Origin: an uncultured Alphaproteobacteria bacterium
Lineage (GTDB): Bacteria > Pseudomonadota > Alphaproteobacteria > HIMB59 > GCA-002718135
DNA length: 64,000 nt
Direction: 5' to 3'
Assembly: GCA_902560725.1 (NCBI GenBank)
Contig: CACEMR010000004.1
Span: 1 to 64,000 of the forward strand
Shown: one piece after another, positions 7,513 to 18,585 of the stretch
How positions within the stretch are numbered: the first letter of the stretch is position 1
How the letters are laid out: every line of letters begins with the position of its first letter
Translations under genes and position numbers: made by a program
Notes under the pieces: model-generated
Databases searched by the model: none
Told to the model about the DNA's origin: nothing
The model's input: only the letters and a program-made list of their open reading frames with translations

Positions 7513-8070
7513 TTATAAAATATATTTTTCAAATAAATTGATGGATTTATAAAAATAATTTGAAAATATTTCAATAAAATTGATATTAAATACTTCATTT
7601 TTTTTAACACCCCAAATATATCTTTTTTCAATCCATCCACTATTATTTTTGTTAACAATTAAACACCAATTTAATTTGCATTTAGATAAATTAATTATTG
7701 AACCGTGTGTGACTTCTCCAATTTGCTTACCATTATATGTATTAAAAACTGCAACATTTTTTTTGTTTGAAGAATTAATTATCCCATTTCTATCACCCTT
7801 AATTAAACTTTTATGAATCCAGCCAGTATTATTTTCAAAATCAATTATTTTTCTCCAGTTTTTATATTCATCTATTATTTGAATTGGAAAATTATCTATT
7901 ACATATTTAATTGAAATCGGATAGTTTTTACTTGGACCAACTCTTAAATTTGAGTCATTTGATTTTAGAGAAACGTATCTAGGTAATTCAAATCCAGTTT
8001 CAACACCAATATTTTCAGCATAACTAGAAGTAAAAAAAAATATTACTAATATGATAGTAAAGCACTTCAT
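7513..8070 (-). CDS. Secreted bacterial SH3-domain protein
   Basis: From the ATG at 8070 the protein has 185 aa. It starts with a signal peptide (MKCFTIILVIFFFTSSYAE), so this start is preferred to the in-frame ATG eight codons upstream at 8094. Two SH3-like repeats follow: residues about 35-90 with LRVGPS...NWRKI...GWIHKSL, then about 100-150 with NWCLI...GWIEKRYIWG. This is the alphaproteobacterial SH3_4/DUF1058-type family, thought to bind peptidoglycan or peptides in the periplasm. It lies just outside the island; its 3' end reaches almost to attR, with a long hydrophobic-aromatic tail. Confidence 0.8.
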   Translation of the reverse strand: MKCFTIILVIFFFTSSYAENIGVETGFELPRYVSLKSNDSNLRVGPSKNYPISIKYVIDNFPIQIIDEYKNWRKIIDFENNTGWIHKSLIKGDRNGIINSSNKKNVAVFNTYNGKQIGEVTHGSIINLSKCKLNWCLIVNKNNSGWIEKRYIWGVKKNEVFNINFIEIFSNYFYKSINLFEKYIL

Positions 8071-8126
8071 TTGAATATTTTCATTAACTAGCATACTTTA
8101 TTATTAAAGTGTATAATATAAATATT

Positions 8127-8203
8127 GCGCCCGTAGCTCAATTGGATAGAGCGCCAGACTACGGATCTGGAGGTTAGGAGTTCGACTCTTCTCGGGCGCG
8201 CCA
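8127..8203 (+). tRNA. tRNA-Arg(ACG)
   Basis: 77 bases with encoded CCA. Acceptor GCGCCCG/CGGGCGC is perfect. D stem is GCTC/GAGC. Anticodon stem CCAGA/TCTGG encloses CTACGGA, giving anticodon ACG. T loop is TTCGACT. It is unduplicated and appears functional. Confidence 0.97.
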
Positions 8204-8281
8204 AAAATTTAAATATTAAATTTCTAAATTATTTACTTATTTTTTAATTTAAATATATTGAAAAATTAGATTAATAAATAA

Positions 8282-9310
8282 ATGCTTAAAAATTATACAT
8301 CAGAAGATATCAAAAATGACAAAAAAATTCATAAGAATTTTTTGAATGCTAATTTTCAAGAATTAAATTTAAATTGTAATATTTATAAGGGTAATTTTTA
8401 TTTAGATTCATTTAATTACTTCACTGTAAGTGATGAATATAAAACATTTGATTCTTTGTTTTCGAGAGATATTCATCAAAGCAAAGAGCACTTTTATACA
8501 AAAGATTTTTTTGATAATTTTAAAAAAAATATCAAGCAATTTAAAGAGTATAACAATACTTTTATACTTGGTTCAAATGCGGCAGATAATTATTATTCAA
8601 ATTTATTACAATTTTTGCCAAGAATTTTTTTTATCAAAAATAAAAAAATACAAATTGCAATTCATAGAAATTCATCAACAAAATTTAGGGAGTTTATAAA
8701 GTTTATACTTGATAAAAAAAATATTGAATTTTCGTATGTCTATTTAGATGATGGTTTTTATAAATTTATAAATTGTGAAATTCCCCAATTTTTTAATTTA
8801 AAAAAATCAATTAGAGTTCTTAAAAGTTTACTATTGCCAAGTGATAGTGCTAATGAAGATAAAAAAATATATCTTACTAGAGAGGATTCTTCTTATAGAA
8901 AAATTATAAATGAATCTGATATTATTCCCATATTAAGAGCCAAGGGTTACAAAGTTATAAACCCACAACTTTATAGTATACAAGAGCAAATAAGGATATT
9001 TTCAAAAGCGGATAAGATTATAGGTCCTCACGGTTCAAATCTTTCAAATATAATATTTTCTAAACCTGGAACAGAAATATATGAAATAGGACCAGAATTT
9101 AAAAGTGATTATGAAAAGGTTTTTGAAAATAGGTATAAAGATTTAGCTATAATTAATAATTTAAAATATTTTCGATTTTTAAGTGATACTGTTCCAGTAG
9201 AAAATCATTCTAATTTAGCTACAAAGTATATAAATAAAAAAATACTTAATAATAGCAATTATTATAAAAATTTAATTGTGAAAGTTAAGGATATAAATAA
9301 TATTGAATAA
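8282..9310 (+). CDS. Family 61 glycosyltransferase (DUF563)
   Basis: A 342-aa soluble protein. The C-terminal half shows the GT61/DUF563 signature: IYLTREDSSYRKIINE (about residues 197-212), an EQIRIFSKADKIIGPHG segment (about 238-254) and NIIFSKPGTEIYEIG (about 258-272). Such enzymes transfer sugars in capsule, lipopolysaccharide or other surface glycan synthesis; donor and acceptor cannot be inferred. The gene stands alone between tRNA-Arg and a convergent SppA-like gene whose stop abuts its own. It is very AT-rich, more Lys/Asn/Ile-coded than groEL, as is common for surface-glycan genes. Confidence 0.8.
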   Translation: MLKNYTSEDIKNDKKIHKNFLNANFQELNLNCNIYKGNFYLDSFNYFTVSDEYKTFDSLFSRDIHQSKEHFYTKDFFDNFKKNIKQFKEYNNTFILGSNAADNYYSNLLQFLPRIFFIKNKKIQIAIHRNSSTKFREFIKFILDKKNIEFSYVYLDDGFYKFINCEIPQFFNLKKSIRVLKSLLLPSDSANEDKKIYLTREDSSYRKIINESDIIPILRAKGYKVINPQLYSIQEQIRIFSKADKIIGPHGSNLSNIIFSKPGTEIYEIGPEFKSDYEKVFENRYKDLAIINNLKYFRFLSDTVPVENHSNLATKYINKKILNNSNYYKNLIVKVKDINNIE

Positions 9311-10315
9311 TCAACAGTTATTTAAAAAATATGGAAATATAGATACAAAATTAGAATTAAGTTTGTTGCATATCTTTGAGTTTTTAACATCAAAATAATT
9401 TACCAGATATTTACTTATTAAACTTTCAGAAACATTCATTTTTAAAATTTTATAGTCAATAAAATTCTTATCTTTTATAATTCTATCAATTAAAAGATCT
9501 ATATCCAAAATATCATCTATCAAAAATTTTTCTTTAGCTTGAGTTGCAGAATATATTAAAGCTCCAATTTCATTTTTTAAAATATTAATTTCAATTTTTC
9601 TAGCATTTGAAACTTTAATTAAGAAATCATCATAAATTTCCATAACTATTTCATTTAAATGATTTAATTCTTCATCTTTAGGCTTTCTAAATGGATTATA
9701 AAGATCTTTTGAAGTACCAGCATTTTGATCATAAACTTTTATTCCATTTTTAGTTTCAATTTTTTGACCAATTATGCCTCTAGATACTGATATTGGTTTA
9801 TCAAAATAATACCAACTTGGACCACTTACTCCTATACTGCCAATTATTGATCCATAATTTGCATATATTTTGTCACCACTAGTAGCAACCCAATAACCTC
9901 CTGAGGCTAAAATTTCATTACTATAAAAATAAATTTCAATTTTATTTTCTTTTTTAAAATCATTAATAATTTTTTCTAAAGATGCAGTTGCGGTTACAGT
10001 TCCTCCAGGGGAATTTATTTTAATTATCAAAATATTTGGTTTAATTTTTTTTAAGTTTGATAAATAATTTTCAACTCGATTGGGAGTGATAAATTCAAAT
10101 AAATCCCCTACTAAAGATTGGTTAAAATTATTTATAATTGGTCCGTTTAGATCTAAAATTGCTATAATATTATTAGATTCTTTATCTCCCTCTACAAAAT
10201 CAAAATTTTCTTTTTCTTCGGGAAATATATAAAATAATAAATTTAGAAGTATTATGAAAACTGTAATGCCAATCAAAAATCCTAATGTTCTTAAAAATAC
10301 ATTGAAAAATGGCAT
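9311..10315 (-). CDS. sppA: SppA-like S49 signal peptide peptidase
   Basis: A 334-aa membrane-anchored serine protease. One transmembrane helix occupies residues about 9-30. The S49 core has IKINSPGGTV (about 101-110) and the nucleophile in ASGGYW (Ser near 137). The general-base Lys lies in the GTSKDLYNPFR segment (near 203), spaced as in short SppA forms. The family degrades signal peptides left in the inner membrane. It is the single-domain version, shorter than the E. coli 67-kDa enzyme. The C-terminal 60 residues are not conserved. It runs opposite to groES, from which it is separated by the CIRCE region. Confidence 0.85.
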   Translation of the reverse strand: MPFFNVFLRTLGFLIGITVFIILLNLLFYIFPEEKENFDFVEGDKESNNIIAILDLNGPIINNFNQSLVGDLFEFITPNRVENYLSNLKKIKPNILIIKINSPGGTVTATASLEKIINDFKKENKIEIYFYSNEILASGGYWVATSGDKIYANYGSIIGSIGVSGPSWYYFDKPISVSRGIIGQKIETKNGIKVYDQNAGTSKDLYNPFRKPKDEELNHLNEIVMEIYDDFLIKVSNARKIEINILKNEIGALIYSATQAKEKFLIDDILDIDLLIDRIIKDKNFIDYKILKMNVSESLISKYLVNYFDVKNSKICNKLNSNFVSIFPYFLNNC

Positions 10316-10367
10316 AATTCTCTAGATATTACATATTTTATAATATTTAAAAATTATTTATTTCACT

Positions 10368-10395
10368 CTTGAATCAATTTTATTAATGCTTAAAT
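10368..10395 (+). promoter_or_regulatory. Possible groESL promoter
   Basis: CTTGAA (10368-10373) and CTTAAAT (10389-10395) are 15 bases apart and immediately precede CIRCE. This resembles a heat-shock sigma-32-type or a weak sigma-70-type promoter. Transcription start is not known. Confidence 0.35.
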
Positions 10396-10397
10396 GA

Positions 10398-10424
10398 TTA
10401 GCACTCTTATAGTTAGAGTGCTAA
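10398..10424 (+). promoter_or_regulatory. CIRCE operator (HrcA site)
   Basis: TTAGCACTC (10398-10406), nine bases, then GAGTGCTAA (10416-10424): a perfect match to the CIRCE consensus. It lies 43 bases upstream of groES and is the binding site of the HrcA repressor, which is released on heat shock. No hrcA gene is in the window. Confidence 0.95.
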
Positions 10425-10466
10425 ATAAAAAATGTTATATATCAATAACTTAATAAATGAGGAAAT

Positions 10467-10769
10467 ATGAAATTTAGACCACTACATGATAGAGTCTTAG
10501 TAAGAAGAGTAGATTCTGATACAAAAACAGCCGGTGGAATAATTATCCCAGATACAGCTCAAGAAAAACCTATGGAAGGTGAAGTATTAGAAGTTGGCTC
10601 AGGAGCTAGAGATGAAACAGGTAAGCTTGTTCCATTAGACGTTAAAAAGGGTGATAAAATCCTTTTTGGCAAATGGTCAGGTACTGAAGTTAAAATGAAC
10701 GGTGAAGATTATCTTATTATGAAAGAGTCTGACATAATGGGAATCATTACTTCAGGTAAAAAGAAATAA
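10467..10769 (+). CDS. groES: Co-chaperonin GroES
   Basis: A 100-aa subunit of the heptameric lid of the GroEL folding chamber. It shows the family start [14 protein letters not shown], the mobile loop region [18 protein letters not shown]-like (about 18-36), and the conserved [15 protein letters not shown] block (about 61-75). Full family length (about 95-105). It is controlled by CIRCE and sits 24 bases upstream of groEL in one operon. Confidence 0.98.
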   Translation: MKFRPLHDRVLVRRVDSDTKTAGGIIIPDTAQEKPMEGEVLEVGSGARDETGKLVPLDVKKGDKILFGKWSGTEVKMNGEDYLIMKESDIMGIITSGKKK

Positions 10770-10772
10770 TAA

Positions 10773-12461
<1,689 letters not shown>

Positions 12462-12480
12462 CCTAGTTTAAAAAATAATA

Positions 12481-12511
12481 AAAAGGGTAATGGAAATTGC
12501 CCTTTTTTTTT
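12481..12511 (+). terminator. Rho-independent terminator of groESL
   Basis: An 11-bp stem (AAAAGGGTAAT / ATTGCCCTTTT with one G-T pair) closed by a GGAA tetraloop and followed by a run of T. It ends 10 bases before the convergent peroxidase stop. Confidence 0.85.
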
Positions 12512-12521
12512 ATTCAAATAT

Positions 12522-13058
12522 TTAAATTAAATTATCAATTTTTCTTTTTATTTTATAACTGTCGGGTTTAGTTACTGATGACCATGAATCCACTAATTCT
12601 CCATTTCTATTGAAAAGATACTTAAAAAAATTCCATTTAGGCGATTTTTTATATTGATTATCTATCCAGTGATAAATTGGATGAGCATTATTACCTTTAA
12701 CATTCATGGGAGATGAAGTCACAAAACCTACTCCATAATTTACTAAGCATATTTTTTTTATATCTTCTGTATCTTGATACTCTTGGGCAAAAGAATTACT
12801 TGTGGTAGCAATAATAGTTAAATCTGTATCCTTATATTCTAAGAATAAATTTTGAAGATTTTCATACTGAGGTGTAAATCCACATCTTGATGCTGTATTG
12901 ACAACTAAAATCGGTTTACCGGTAAATTTTTTGAGATTAACTTGATTTCCATCAATATCAATGAAAGAAAAATCATAAAGACTTGGGTTTTCATTAGCTA
13001 ATGGCGATTTGAATATTGAAAACATAATTAAAAAAACAAGTAAAATATTAATTTTCAT
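12522..13058 (-). CDS. Glutathione peroxidase-family thiol peroxidase
   Basis: 178 aa with an N-terminal signal peptide (about 1-21), so probably periplasmic. The active-site motif NTASRCGFTPQ puts a cysteine (Cys59) where animal enzymes use selenocysteine. The partner Gln is seen in NSFAQE and the partner Trp in KWNFFKYLF. The usual NQFGGQEPG loop is altered to NSFAQEYQD, so substrate preference may differ (many bacterial members use thioredoxin, not glutathione). It reduces hydrogen or lipid peroxides. It is divergent from the mscS-like gene with only 26 bases between starts. Confidence 0.85.
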   Translation of the reverse strand: MKINILLVFLIMFSIFKSPLANENPSLYDFSFIDIDGNQVNLKKFTGKPILVVNTASRCGFTPQYENLQNLFLEYKDTDLTIIATTSNSFAQEYQDTEDIKKICLVNYGVGFVTSSPMNVKGNNAHPIYHWIDNQYKKSPKWNFFKYLFNRNGELVDSWSSVTKPDSYKIKRKIDNLI

Positions 13059-13084
13059 GTTAGTGTAATTTAAATATATTGGTT

Positions 13085-14215
13085 ATGGAATCATTCAATA
13101 GCTTTAACAATCTTTTTTTTGATGTCTGGAATAATGGCGTTTTTGGCATAAATGCTTCTGATATTATTGTAAGTTTAATTATATTTCTGCTTTTTTATTT
13201 ACTTAGAAGGTTAATTGCACGATTTATATTAAATCGCTTATCTAAAATAGTTTTAAGTACTACTACTAAAATAGATGATGCAGTTATTGAAGTACTCGAT
13301 GGTCCGCTAAAATTTTTCCCTGTTGTTATTGGTTTCTTTATAGCATCAACTTATTTAGATTTATCCGATCAAAATCAAATTTTTTTTGACTTAATAAATA
13401 GATCCTTAATTACAATATTTATCTTTTGGTTATTACACCAATTAATTATTCCTTTTTCATTTGTAATAAAAAATTTTGAGTCAAAAATTTCTAAACCGTT
13501 AGTTGACTGGACTCTTAAAGGACTAAAGATTTTAGTCATTGTGCTTGGCATAGTTGCAATTCTTGAATTATGGGGAATTAGAGTTGGACCTGTAATAGCA
13601 GGTTTAGGTTTGTTTGGAGTAGCTGTTGCATTAGGTGCTCAAGATTTATTTAAAAATTTAATAAGTGGAATTATGATACTAATGGAAAAAAGATTTACTG
13701 TGGGAGATGTTATTCTAGTTTCTGGAGAAGTCGAAGGAGTTGTCGAGCAAATTGGTTTTAGGTCTACACTTGTAAGACGATTTGACTCAACTCCAGTAAT
13801 GGTTCCAAATTATAAATTTGCTGAACAATCAGTTACGAATTATACCCGAAGACATCATAGACGAATTAGATGGTTGATAGGTTTAGAATATAGAACAACT
13901 ATTGATCAATTAAGAAATATAAGAAATGAAATTAATACATTAATTGAAAATGAAAATGATTTTGCAAAAAATGAAAATGCAAGTTTTTACGTTAGAATTG
14001 ATAGTTTTTCGGATAGTTCAATAGATATGTTAGTTCAGGTATTTACTGTTACAAATGATTGGGGTGAATTTTTAAAAACTAAAGAAAATCTCGCGGTAAA
14101 AATTATTGAAATTGTTGAAAATAATAATGCTGGTTTTGCATTCCCAAGTCAATCACTATACTTAGAGAAATTTTCTGATGATAAACCTGAGATTTTTAAT
14201 CCTAAATCAAAATAA
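13085..14215 (+). CDS. mscS: MscS-family mechanosensitive channel
   Basis: 376 aa from the ATG at 13085; an in-frame TTG two codons upstream is less likely. Membrane helices lie near residues 20-40, 75-95, 98-118 and 140-165. The pore helix carries the family signature GLFGVAVALGAQDLFKNLISG (about 177-197), then the beta domain with FTVGDVILVSGEVEGVV and VPNYKFAEQSVTNYTRR. It releases solutes on hypo-osmotic shock. It is followed six bases later by the AI-2E family gene, so probably co-transcribed. Confidence 0.9.
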   Translation: MESFNSFNNLFFDVWNNGVFGINASDIIVSLIIFLLFYLLRRLIARFILNRLSKIVLSTTTKIDDAVIEVLDGPLKFFPVVIGFFIASTYLDLSDQNQIFFDLINRSLITIFIFWLLHQLIIPFSFVIKNFESKISKPLVDWTLKGLKILVIVLGIVAILELWGIRVGPVIAGLGLFGVAVALGAQDLFKNLISGIMILMEKRFTVGDVILVSGEVEGVVEQIGFRSTLVRRFDSTPVMVPNYKFAEQSVTNYTRRHHRRIRWLIGLEYRTTIDQLRNIRNEINTLIENENDFAKNENASFYVRIDSFSDSSIDMLVQVFTVTNDWGEFLKTKENLAVKIIEIVENNNAGFAFPSQSLYLEKFSDDKPEIFNPKSK

Positions 14216-14221
14216 TAAAAT

Positions 14222-15226
14222 ATGAACGAAAATAACAGAGTAATATCAGGATCTCTTTTTATTCTAGCTAGTATTGCAGTTGCATTTATTCTTAACTTTA
14301 CTCAACCAATAATGGTACCTTTTGTCCTTGCTTTATTATTAAGAATTTTAATAGACCCTATTATTGACTTTCAAACAATCAATTTACGTATTCATAGGTT
14401 TATAGCAGTATTTGTTAGTATTTGTTTAATTGTTCTTTTATTCTCAATAATAGTTCCTTTTATTGTTTCATCCGTAGCAACTTTTCTAGATTCTGCTGAT
14501 GATTATAATCAAAAAGTAATTATTTTAATTGAAGCAGTATTAATCAAACTTCAAGAATTTGATGTAAACATTGACAGAATAACCATTAGAAATAGTATTT
14601 TAGAATTACCAATTACAAATTGGGCAACTGCTATTTTAAGTAATAGTGCAAATTTCATATCAAAATTTTTACTTGTAGTAATAATCACTCTTTTTTTATT
14701 ATTAGGTACTCCCCCAAAAAATACTTCGCAAGAATGGAATGACATAATAAGATTAGTAAAAAAATATATTTTTACCAAATTTTTAACCTCTGCTTTCACA
14801 GGTTTCAGTGCGGGAATAATTTATTGGTTGCTTGGTCTTGAATTAGCATTCATATTTGGAACACTCACTTTTATTTTGAACTTTATTCCAGTTATTGGTT
14901 CAGTAATAGCAGTTTTATTACCACTACCAATCGCTTTTTTACAATATAATGATCCAACACTAGTTATTCTTATTATTGTTTTACCTACAATCATTCATCA
15001 AATAGTAGGTAATTTTATAGAACCAAAAATATTTGGTGAAAGTTTTGGACTTCATCCAATAACAATTATTTTATCTTTAATCTTTTGGGGAATGATATGG
15101 GGTTTTATAGGTGTTTTACTTGCAGCTCCTTTAACAGCAATTATAAGAATCACATTTGAAAGATTTGAAACCACAAAGCAAATCGCAAGATTATTAGAAG
15201 GTAAAATACATTTAAAAGAAACCTAG
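14222..15226 (+). CDS. AI-2E/PerM family membrane protein
   Basis: A 334-aa integral membrane protein with about seven hydrophobic helices. The conserved C-terminal core has FIPVIGSVIAVLLPLPIAFL (about 219-238), HQIVGNFIEPKIFGESFGLHP (about 260-280) and the GVLLAAPLTAIIR ending (about 300-312). Members export varied solutes or act as proton-coupled transporters; the name AI-2 exporter should not be taken as function. The 3' end overlaps the convergent recX by four bases. Confidence 0.8.
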   Translation: MNENNRVISGSLFILASIAVAFILNFTQPIMVPFVLALLLRILIDPIIDFQTINLRIHRFIAVFVSICLIVLLFSIIVPFIVSSVATFLDSADDYNQKVIILIEAVLIKLQEFDVNIDRITIRNSILELPITNWATAILSNSANFISKFLLVVIITLFLLLGTPPKNTSQEWNDIIRLVKKYIFTKFLTSAFTGFSAGIIYWLLGLELAFIFGTLTFILNFIPVIGSVIAVLLPLPIAFLQYNDPTLVILIIVLPTIIHQIVGNFIEPKIFGESFGLHPITIILSLIFWGMIWGFIGVLLAAPLTAIIRITFERFETTKQIARLLEGKIHLKET

Positions 15227-15708
15227 CCTATTATTTTTTTACAAATATCATAGCTAAATCCAGCTCTAGCCATCTTTGCTAGTTTTTTTTCATAACTAAG
15301 ATTTGATTCTAATAATCTTTTTTTCTTCGCAAACAACTTTGCTGAAGTTAATTGCCAATCATTATTTATTTCTTGAAATTTTTTCAAATTATTTTGAATT
15401 TCAATTTTATTAATTCCTTTTTTGATTAAATAATTAGAAATATAATTTTTCGATTTTCCAGCTCTTGATAATGATGAAATTTTTGAATTAGTATATTTTT
15501 TATCATCAATAAGTTGGCTTTTTTCTAATTTTAAAACAATAGTATCTAAATTATTAATTAATTTACTTTTTTCATACCCTTTTATATTTAATCTAAATAT
15601 TTTTCTTTTCAGGACATTGGATAAATTATTTTTTGAAGAGTCATACTTGCTTAGATAATCAACCGCATATTTTAAAAGTTTTTTTTCGTCCACTAAATCA
15701 ATATACAA
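15223..15708 (-). CDS. recX: Regulatory protein RecX
   Basis: 161 aa, within the family range. It is made of three-helix repeats, with AVDYLSKYDSSKNNLSNVLKRKI near the N-terminus, KYTNSKISSLSRAGKSKNYI-like in the middle and MARAGFSYDICKKIIG at the C-terminus, all typical of RecX. It binds RecA filaments and limits or tunes strand exchange. recA is not in the window, so this copy is unlinked from its partner. Confidence 0.8.
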   Translation of the reverse strand: MYIDLVDEKKLLKYAVDYLSKYDSSKNNLSNVLKRKIFRLNIKGYEKSKLINNLDTIVLKLEKSQLIDDKKYTNSKISSLSRAGKSKNYISNYLIKKGINKIEIQNNLKKFQEINNDWQLTSAKLFAKKKRLLESNLSYEKKLAKMARAGFSYDICKKIIG

Positions 15709-15741
15709 ATAAAATATATATATTAAAAGAAAAGAAATAAT

Positions 15742-16512
15742 ATGAATTCATATAATTATCTTTGTTTTATAACTTTAGTGAAAAAAGAAATTTTTAGATT
15801 TCTAAAGGTAGGAATTCAAACAGTTATAGGCCCTGCAATTAGCTCTTTATTGTTTCTGGCAGTATTTAGTTTGGCTTTAGGCAGATCTATAGAATCAATA
15901 AATGGTATTGATCTCCCATATTTTATTGCTCCAGGTTTAATAATGATGACAATGTTACAAAATTCATTTGCAAACTCAGCATCAAGTATTGGTCAGGCAA
16001 AATTTCAAGGAAACATTGTTGATATTTTAATGGCGCCACTTAATAATCTAGAACTAGCCTTGGGATATATAATTGGGTCAGTATGTAGAGGTATTATTTG
16101 TGGTATAGTTACAGCACTTGGAGTTCTGATTTTTGTTCCTCTTCAAATTTATTCTTTTACAGCACTTATTTTTTTTACCCTGATGGGCTGTATTATGATG
16201 GGATCTTTGGGAACTATAGTAGGAATTTGGGCGGATAAATGGGACCAACAACAAGGAATTACAAACTTTATAGTTTTACCCCTTACTTTTTTGTCTGGTA
16301 CTTTTTATTCAATTGCAAGACTTCCAGATTTTTGGCAAAAAGTTTCCTCACTTAATCCTTTTTTTTATAATATTGACGGGTTTAGATATGCATTTACAGG
16401 TGTTTCAGACAGCTCGTTATTACTAGGAATGATATTCTTAATAATTATTAATATAATATTAATTTTATTCTGTTATTTAATGTTTCGTAAAGGGTATAAG
16501 ATAAAATTTTAA
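15742..16512 (+). CDS. ABC-2 type exporter permease
   Basis: 256 aa with six membrane helices and the ABC-2 signature LGTIVGIWADKWDQQQGITNF then FLSGTFYSIARLPDFWQKVSSLNPFFYNIDGFR (about 155-215). This is the DrrB/NodJ/YadH-type permease of an exporter for lipids, polysaccharides or drugs. No ATPase gene is adjacent here, so its partner is encoded elsewhere. It starts 33 bases after the divergent recX start and ends two bases before argD. Confidence 0.85.
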   Translation: MNSYNYLCFITLVKKEIFRFLKVGIQTVIGPAISSLLFLAVFSLALGRSIESINGIDLPYFIAPGLIMMTMLQNSFANSASSIGQAKFQGNIVDILMAPLNNLELALGYIIGSVCRGIICGIVTALGVLIFVPLQIYSFTALIFFTLMGCIMMGSLGTIVGIWADKWDQQQGITNFIVLPLTFLSGTFYSIARLPDFWQKVSSLNPFFYNIDGFRYAFTGVSDSSLLLGMIFLIIINIILILFCYLMFRKGYKIKF

Positions 16513-16514
16513 TA

Positions 16515-17693
16515 ATGAATAAAAAAAACAAATCATTTGTAATGCCAACATATGGCACAAAGAAACTCAAATTTTTAAAAGGAAAAGGTTGTTATTTATA
16601 TAACAATAATAATGAAAAATATTTAGATTTTGCAAGTGGAATTGCTGTAAACTCGCTAGGTCACTGTCATCCTAAATTAGTAAGTGCCCTTTATAAACAA
16701 TCAAAACAACTCTGGCATGTTTCAAATTTATATATAATTGAAAAACAAGAACAATTTGCAAAATTATTATGTAAAAGCTCTTTTGCAGATAAGGTATTTT
16801 TTACAAATTCTGGAACAGAATCAATTGAATGTGGAATAAAAATAATTAGAGGATATCATTCTTACCATAACACAGGTAGAACAAATATAATTACATTTGA
16901 TGGCTCATTTCATGGAAGAACTTTTGGAGCATTATCTGCTCAAAAAAATAAAAAATACTCAAAAGGTTTTGGACCACTGCTTTCAGGTTTTAAAAAAGTA
17001 GAATTTAATAATATAAAGAAATTAAAGGCTGTTATTGACAATAAAACTGCTGGAATATTAATTGAACCAGTTCAAGGCGAAGGTGGAATAAGACCTGCAG
17101 ATTTAAAGTTTTTACAGTTTATAAAAAAAATATGTGATGAAAATGATATTTTGCTTTTTTTAGATGAAGTTCAGTGTGGTTTTGGTAGATCAGGTAAATT
17201 GTTTTCACATGAATGGGCTAAAATAAAACCAGATATAATGGCCGTGGCAAAAGGTATTGGATCAGGCTTTCCTTTAGGTGCATGTTTATCTACAAGTAAG
17301 GCATGTGTATCAATGACGAAAGGGAGTCATGGCTCAACCTATGGTGGTAACCCCCTTGCAATGAGTGTTGGATTAGAAGTATTAAAAATAGTTTCAAATA
17401 AAAATTTTCTTAATAGAGTTGATAAAGCATCAAGATATTTCTGGGGCAAATTAAAAGAACTGGAAAATAAATTTGATATAATTAAAGAGGTAAGAGGTGC
17501 TGGATTATTGTTAGGTATCAAAACCTATTGCGATAATTTAGAATTTTCTGAAAAGCTAAAAAAATATAGATTATTGAATGTTCCCGCAGCGGATAATACC
17601 ATCAGATTAGCACCACCATTAATAGTTTCTTACAAAGAGATTGATGAATCAATAGCTATAATTAAAAAGGTTTTAAAACAATATAATGAATAA
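16515..17693 (+). CDS. argD: Acetylornithine aminotransferase
   Basis: A 392-aa class III PLP aminotransferase that converts N-acetylglutamate semialdehyde to N-acetylornithine in arginine synthesis; it may also act in lysine synthesis. Motifs are DFASGIAVNSLGHCHPK (about 37-53), FTNSGTESIECGIK (about 96-109), the FDGSFHGRTFGAL block, DEVQCGFGRSG (about 217-227) and the PLP lysine in VAKGIGSGFPLGA (about 244). It overlaps argF by eight bases, which supports the anabolic assignment over other class III enzymes. Confidence 0.9.
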   Translation: MNKKNKSFVMPTYGTKKLKFLKGKGCYLYNNNNEKYLDFASGIAVNSLGHCHPKLVSALYKQSKQLWHVSNLYIIEKQEQFAKLLCKSSFADKVFFTNSGTESIECGIKIIRGYHSYHNTGRTNIITFDGSFHGRTFGALSAQKNKKYSKGFGPLLSGFKKVEFNNIKKLKAVIDNKTAGILIEPVQGEGGIRPADLKFLQFIKKICDENDILLFLDEVQCGFGRSGKLFSHEWAKIKPDIMAVAKGIGSGFPLGACLSTSKACVSMTKGSHGSTYGGNPLAMSVGLEVLKIVSNKNFLNRVDKASRYFWGKLKELENKFDIIKEVRGAGLLLGIKTYCDNLEFSEKLKKYRLLNVPAADNTIRLAPPLIVSYKEIDESIAIIKKVLKQYNE

Positions 17694-18585
17694 AAATTTT
17701 ATTGATATAAACAATTTCAACAAAAAGCAAATTGATGAAATAATTTCAATTGCAAAAAAAATTAAAAAAAATCCAAATAAATTCTCGACCATTTTTAAAA
17801 ATAAAACTTTAGGATTAATTTTTGAAAAGCAATCTTTAAGAACCAGATTAAGTTTTAATGTTGGAATGCAAAAATTAGGTGGTAATGTTGTTGAGCTTAA
17901 TAGTAAAGATATTGGATTTGATAATAAAAGAGAAGCACCTAAAGATGTTTTAAATGTATTAGCCCAATTCATTGATTGCCTTATGATTAGAAATAATAAC
18001 CACAAACAACTATTAGATTTAGCAAAATTAAATGTAATCCCAATAATTAATGGACTCAGTGAATATAGTCATCCATGTCAGATCCTTGGAGACTTTTTAA
18101 CAATTCAAGAAAAATTAAATGATATAAAGAATATACAACTTACTTGGATTGGTGATTTTAATAATGTTTTAATTTCTCTTTTACATCTTCAAAATATTTA
18201 TTTATTTAAATTAAATGTTGTAATTCCAGAAAAAATTATAAAACTAAACCAAAAAGAATTAAAAAAATATAATAATAAAAAATTAAAATTACTATCTGAT
18301 CCAATTATTGGTTCAAAAAAATCAAAATGTATAATGACAGACGTATGGATATCAATGGGGGATAAAAACAAAAATAAAGTTAAATATTTTAAAAACTTCA
18401 CTGTTGATAAAAAAATAATTAACAGCGCATCAAAAGATGTAATTTTTATGCATTGTCTTCCAGCTAAAAGAGGGCAAGAAGTAACATCAGAAGTTTTAGA
18501 TGGAAAAAAATCTGTTGTTTTGCATCAAGCAAAAAACAGAATGTTTATACAGCAAGCAATTTTAATTTATGTTCTTAAAAAGTAA
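17686..18585 (+). CDS. argF: Ornithine carbamoyltransferase
   Basis: 299 aa. It makes citrulline from ornithine and carbamoyl phosphate. The carbamoyl-phosphate loop reads SLRTR instead of STRTR, a variant also seen in other anabolic enzymes. HPCQILGD (about 126-133) and the ornithine-binding HCLPAKRGQEV (about 256-266) are intact. It is coupled to argD by an overlap and overlaps the next lipoprotein gene by 17 bases. Confidence 0.93.
   Translation: MNKNFIDINNFNKKQIDEIISIAKKIKKNPNKFSTIFKNKTLGLIFEKQSLRTRLSFNVGMQKLGGNVVELNSKDIGFDNKREAPKDVLNVLAQFIDCLMIRNNNHKQLLDLAKLNVIPIINGLSEYSHPCQILGDFLTIQEKLNDIKNIQLTWIGDFNNVLISLLHLQNIYLFKLNVVIPEKIIKLNQKELKKYNNKKLKLLSDPIIGSKKSKCIMTDVWISMGDKNKNKVKYFKNFTVDKKIINSASKDVIFMHCLPAKRGQEVTSEVLDGKKSVVLHQAKNRMFIQQAILIYVLKK

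Noticed and set aside
7323-7658. A 111-aa minus-strand ORF containing GGRIRTYECR
   Set aside because: This phrase is the well-known mistranslation of the antisense of a tRNA gene. The ORF runs through the truncated tRNA-Gln copy and into the SH3 gene in another frame.
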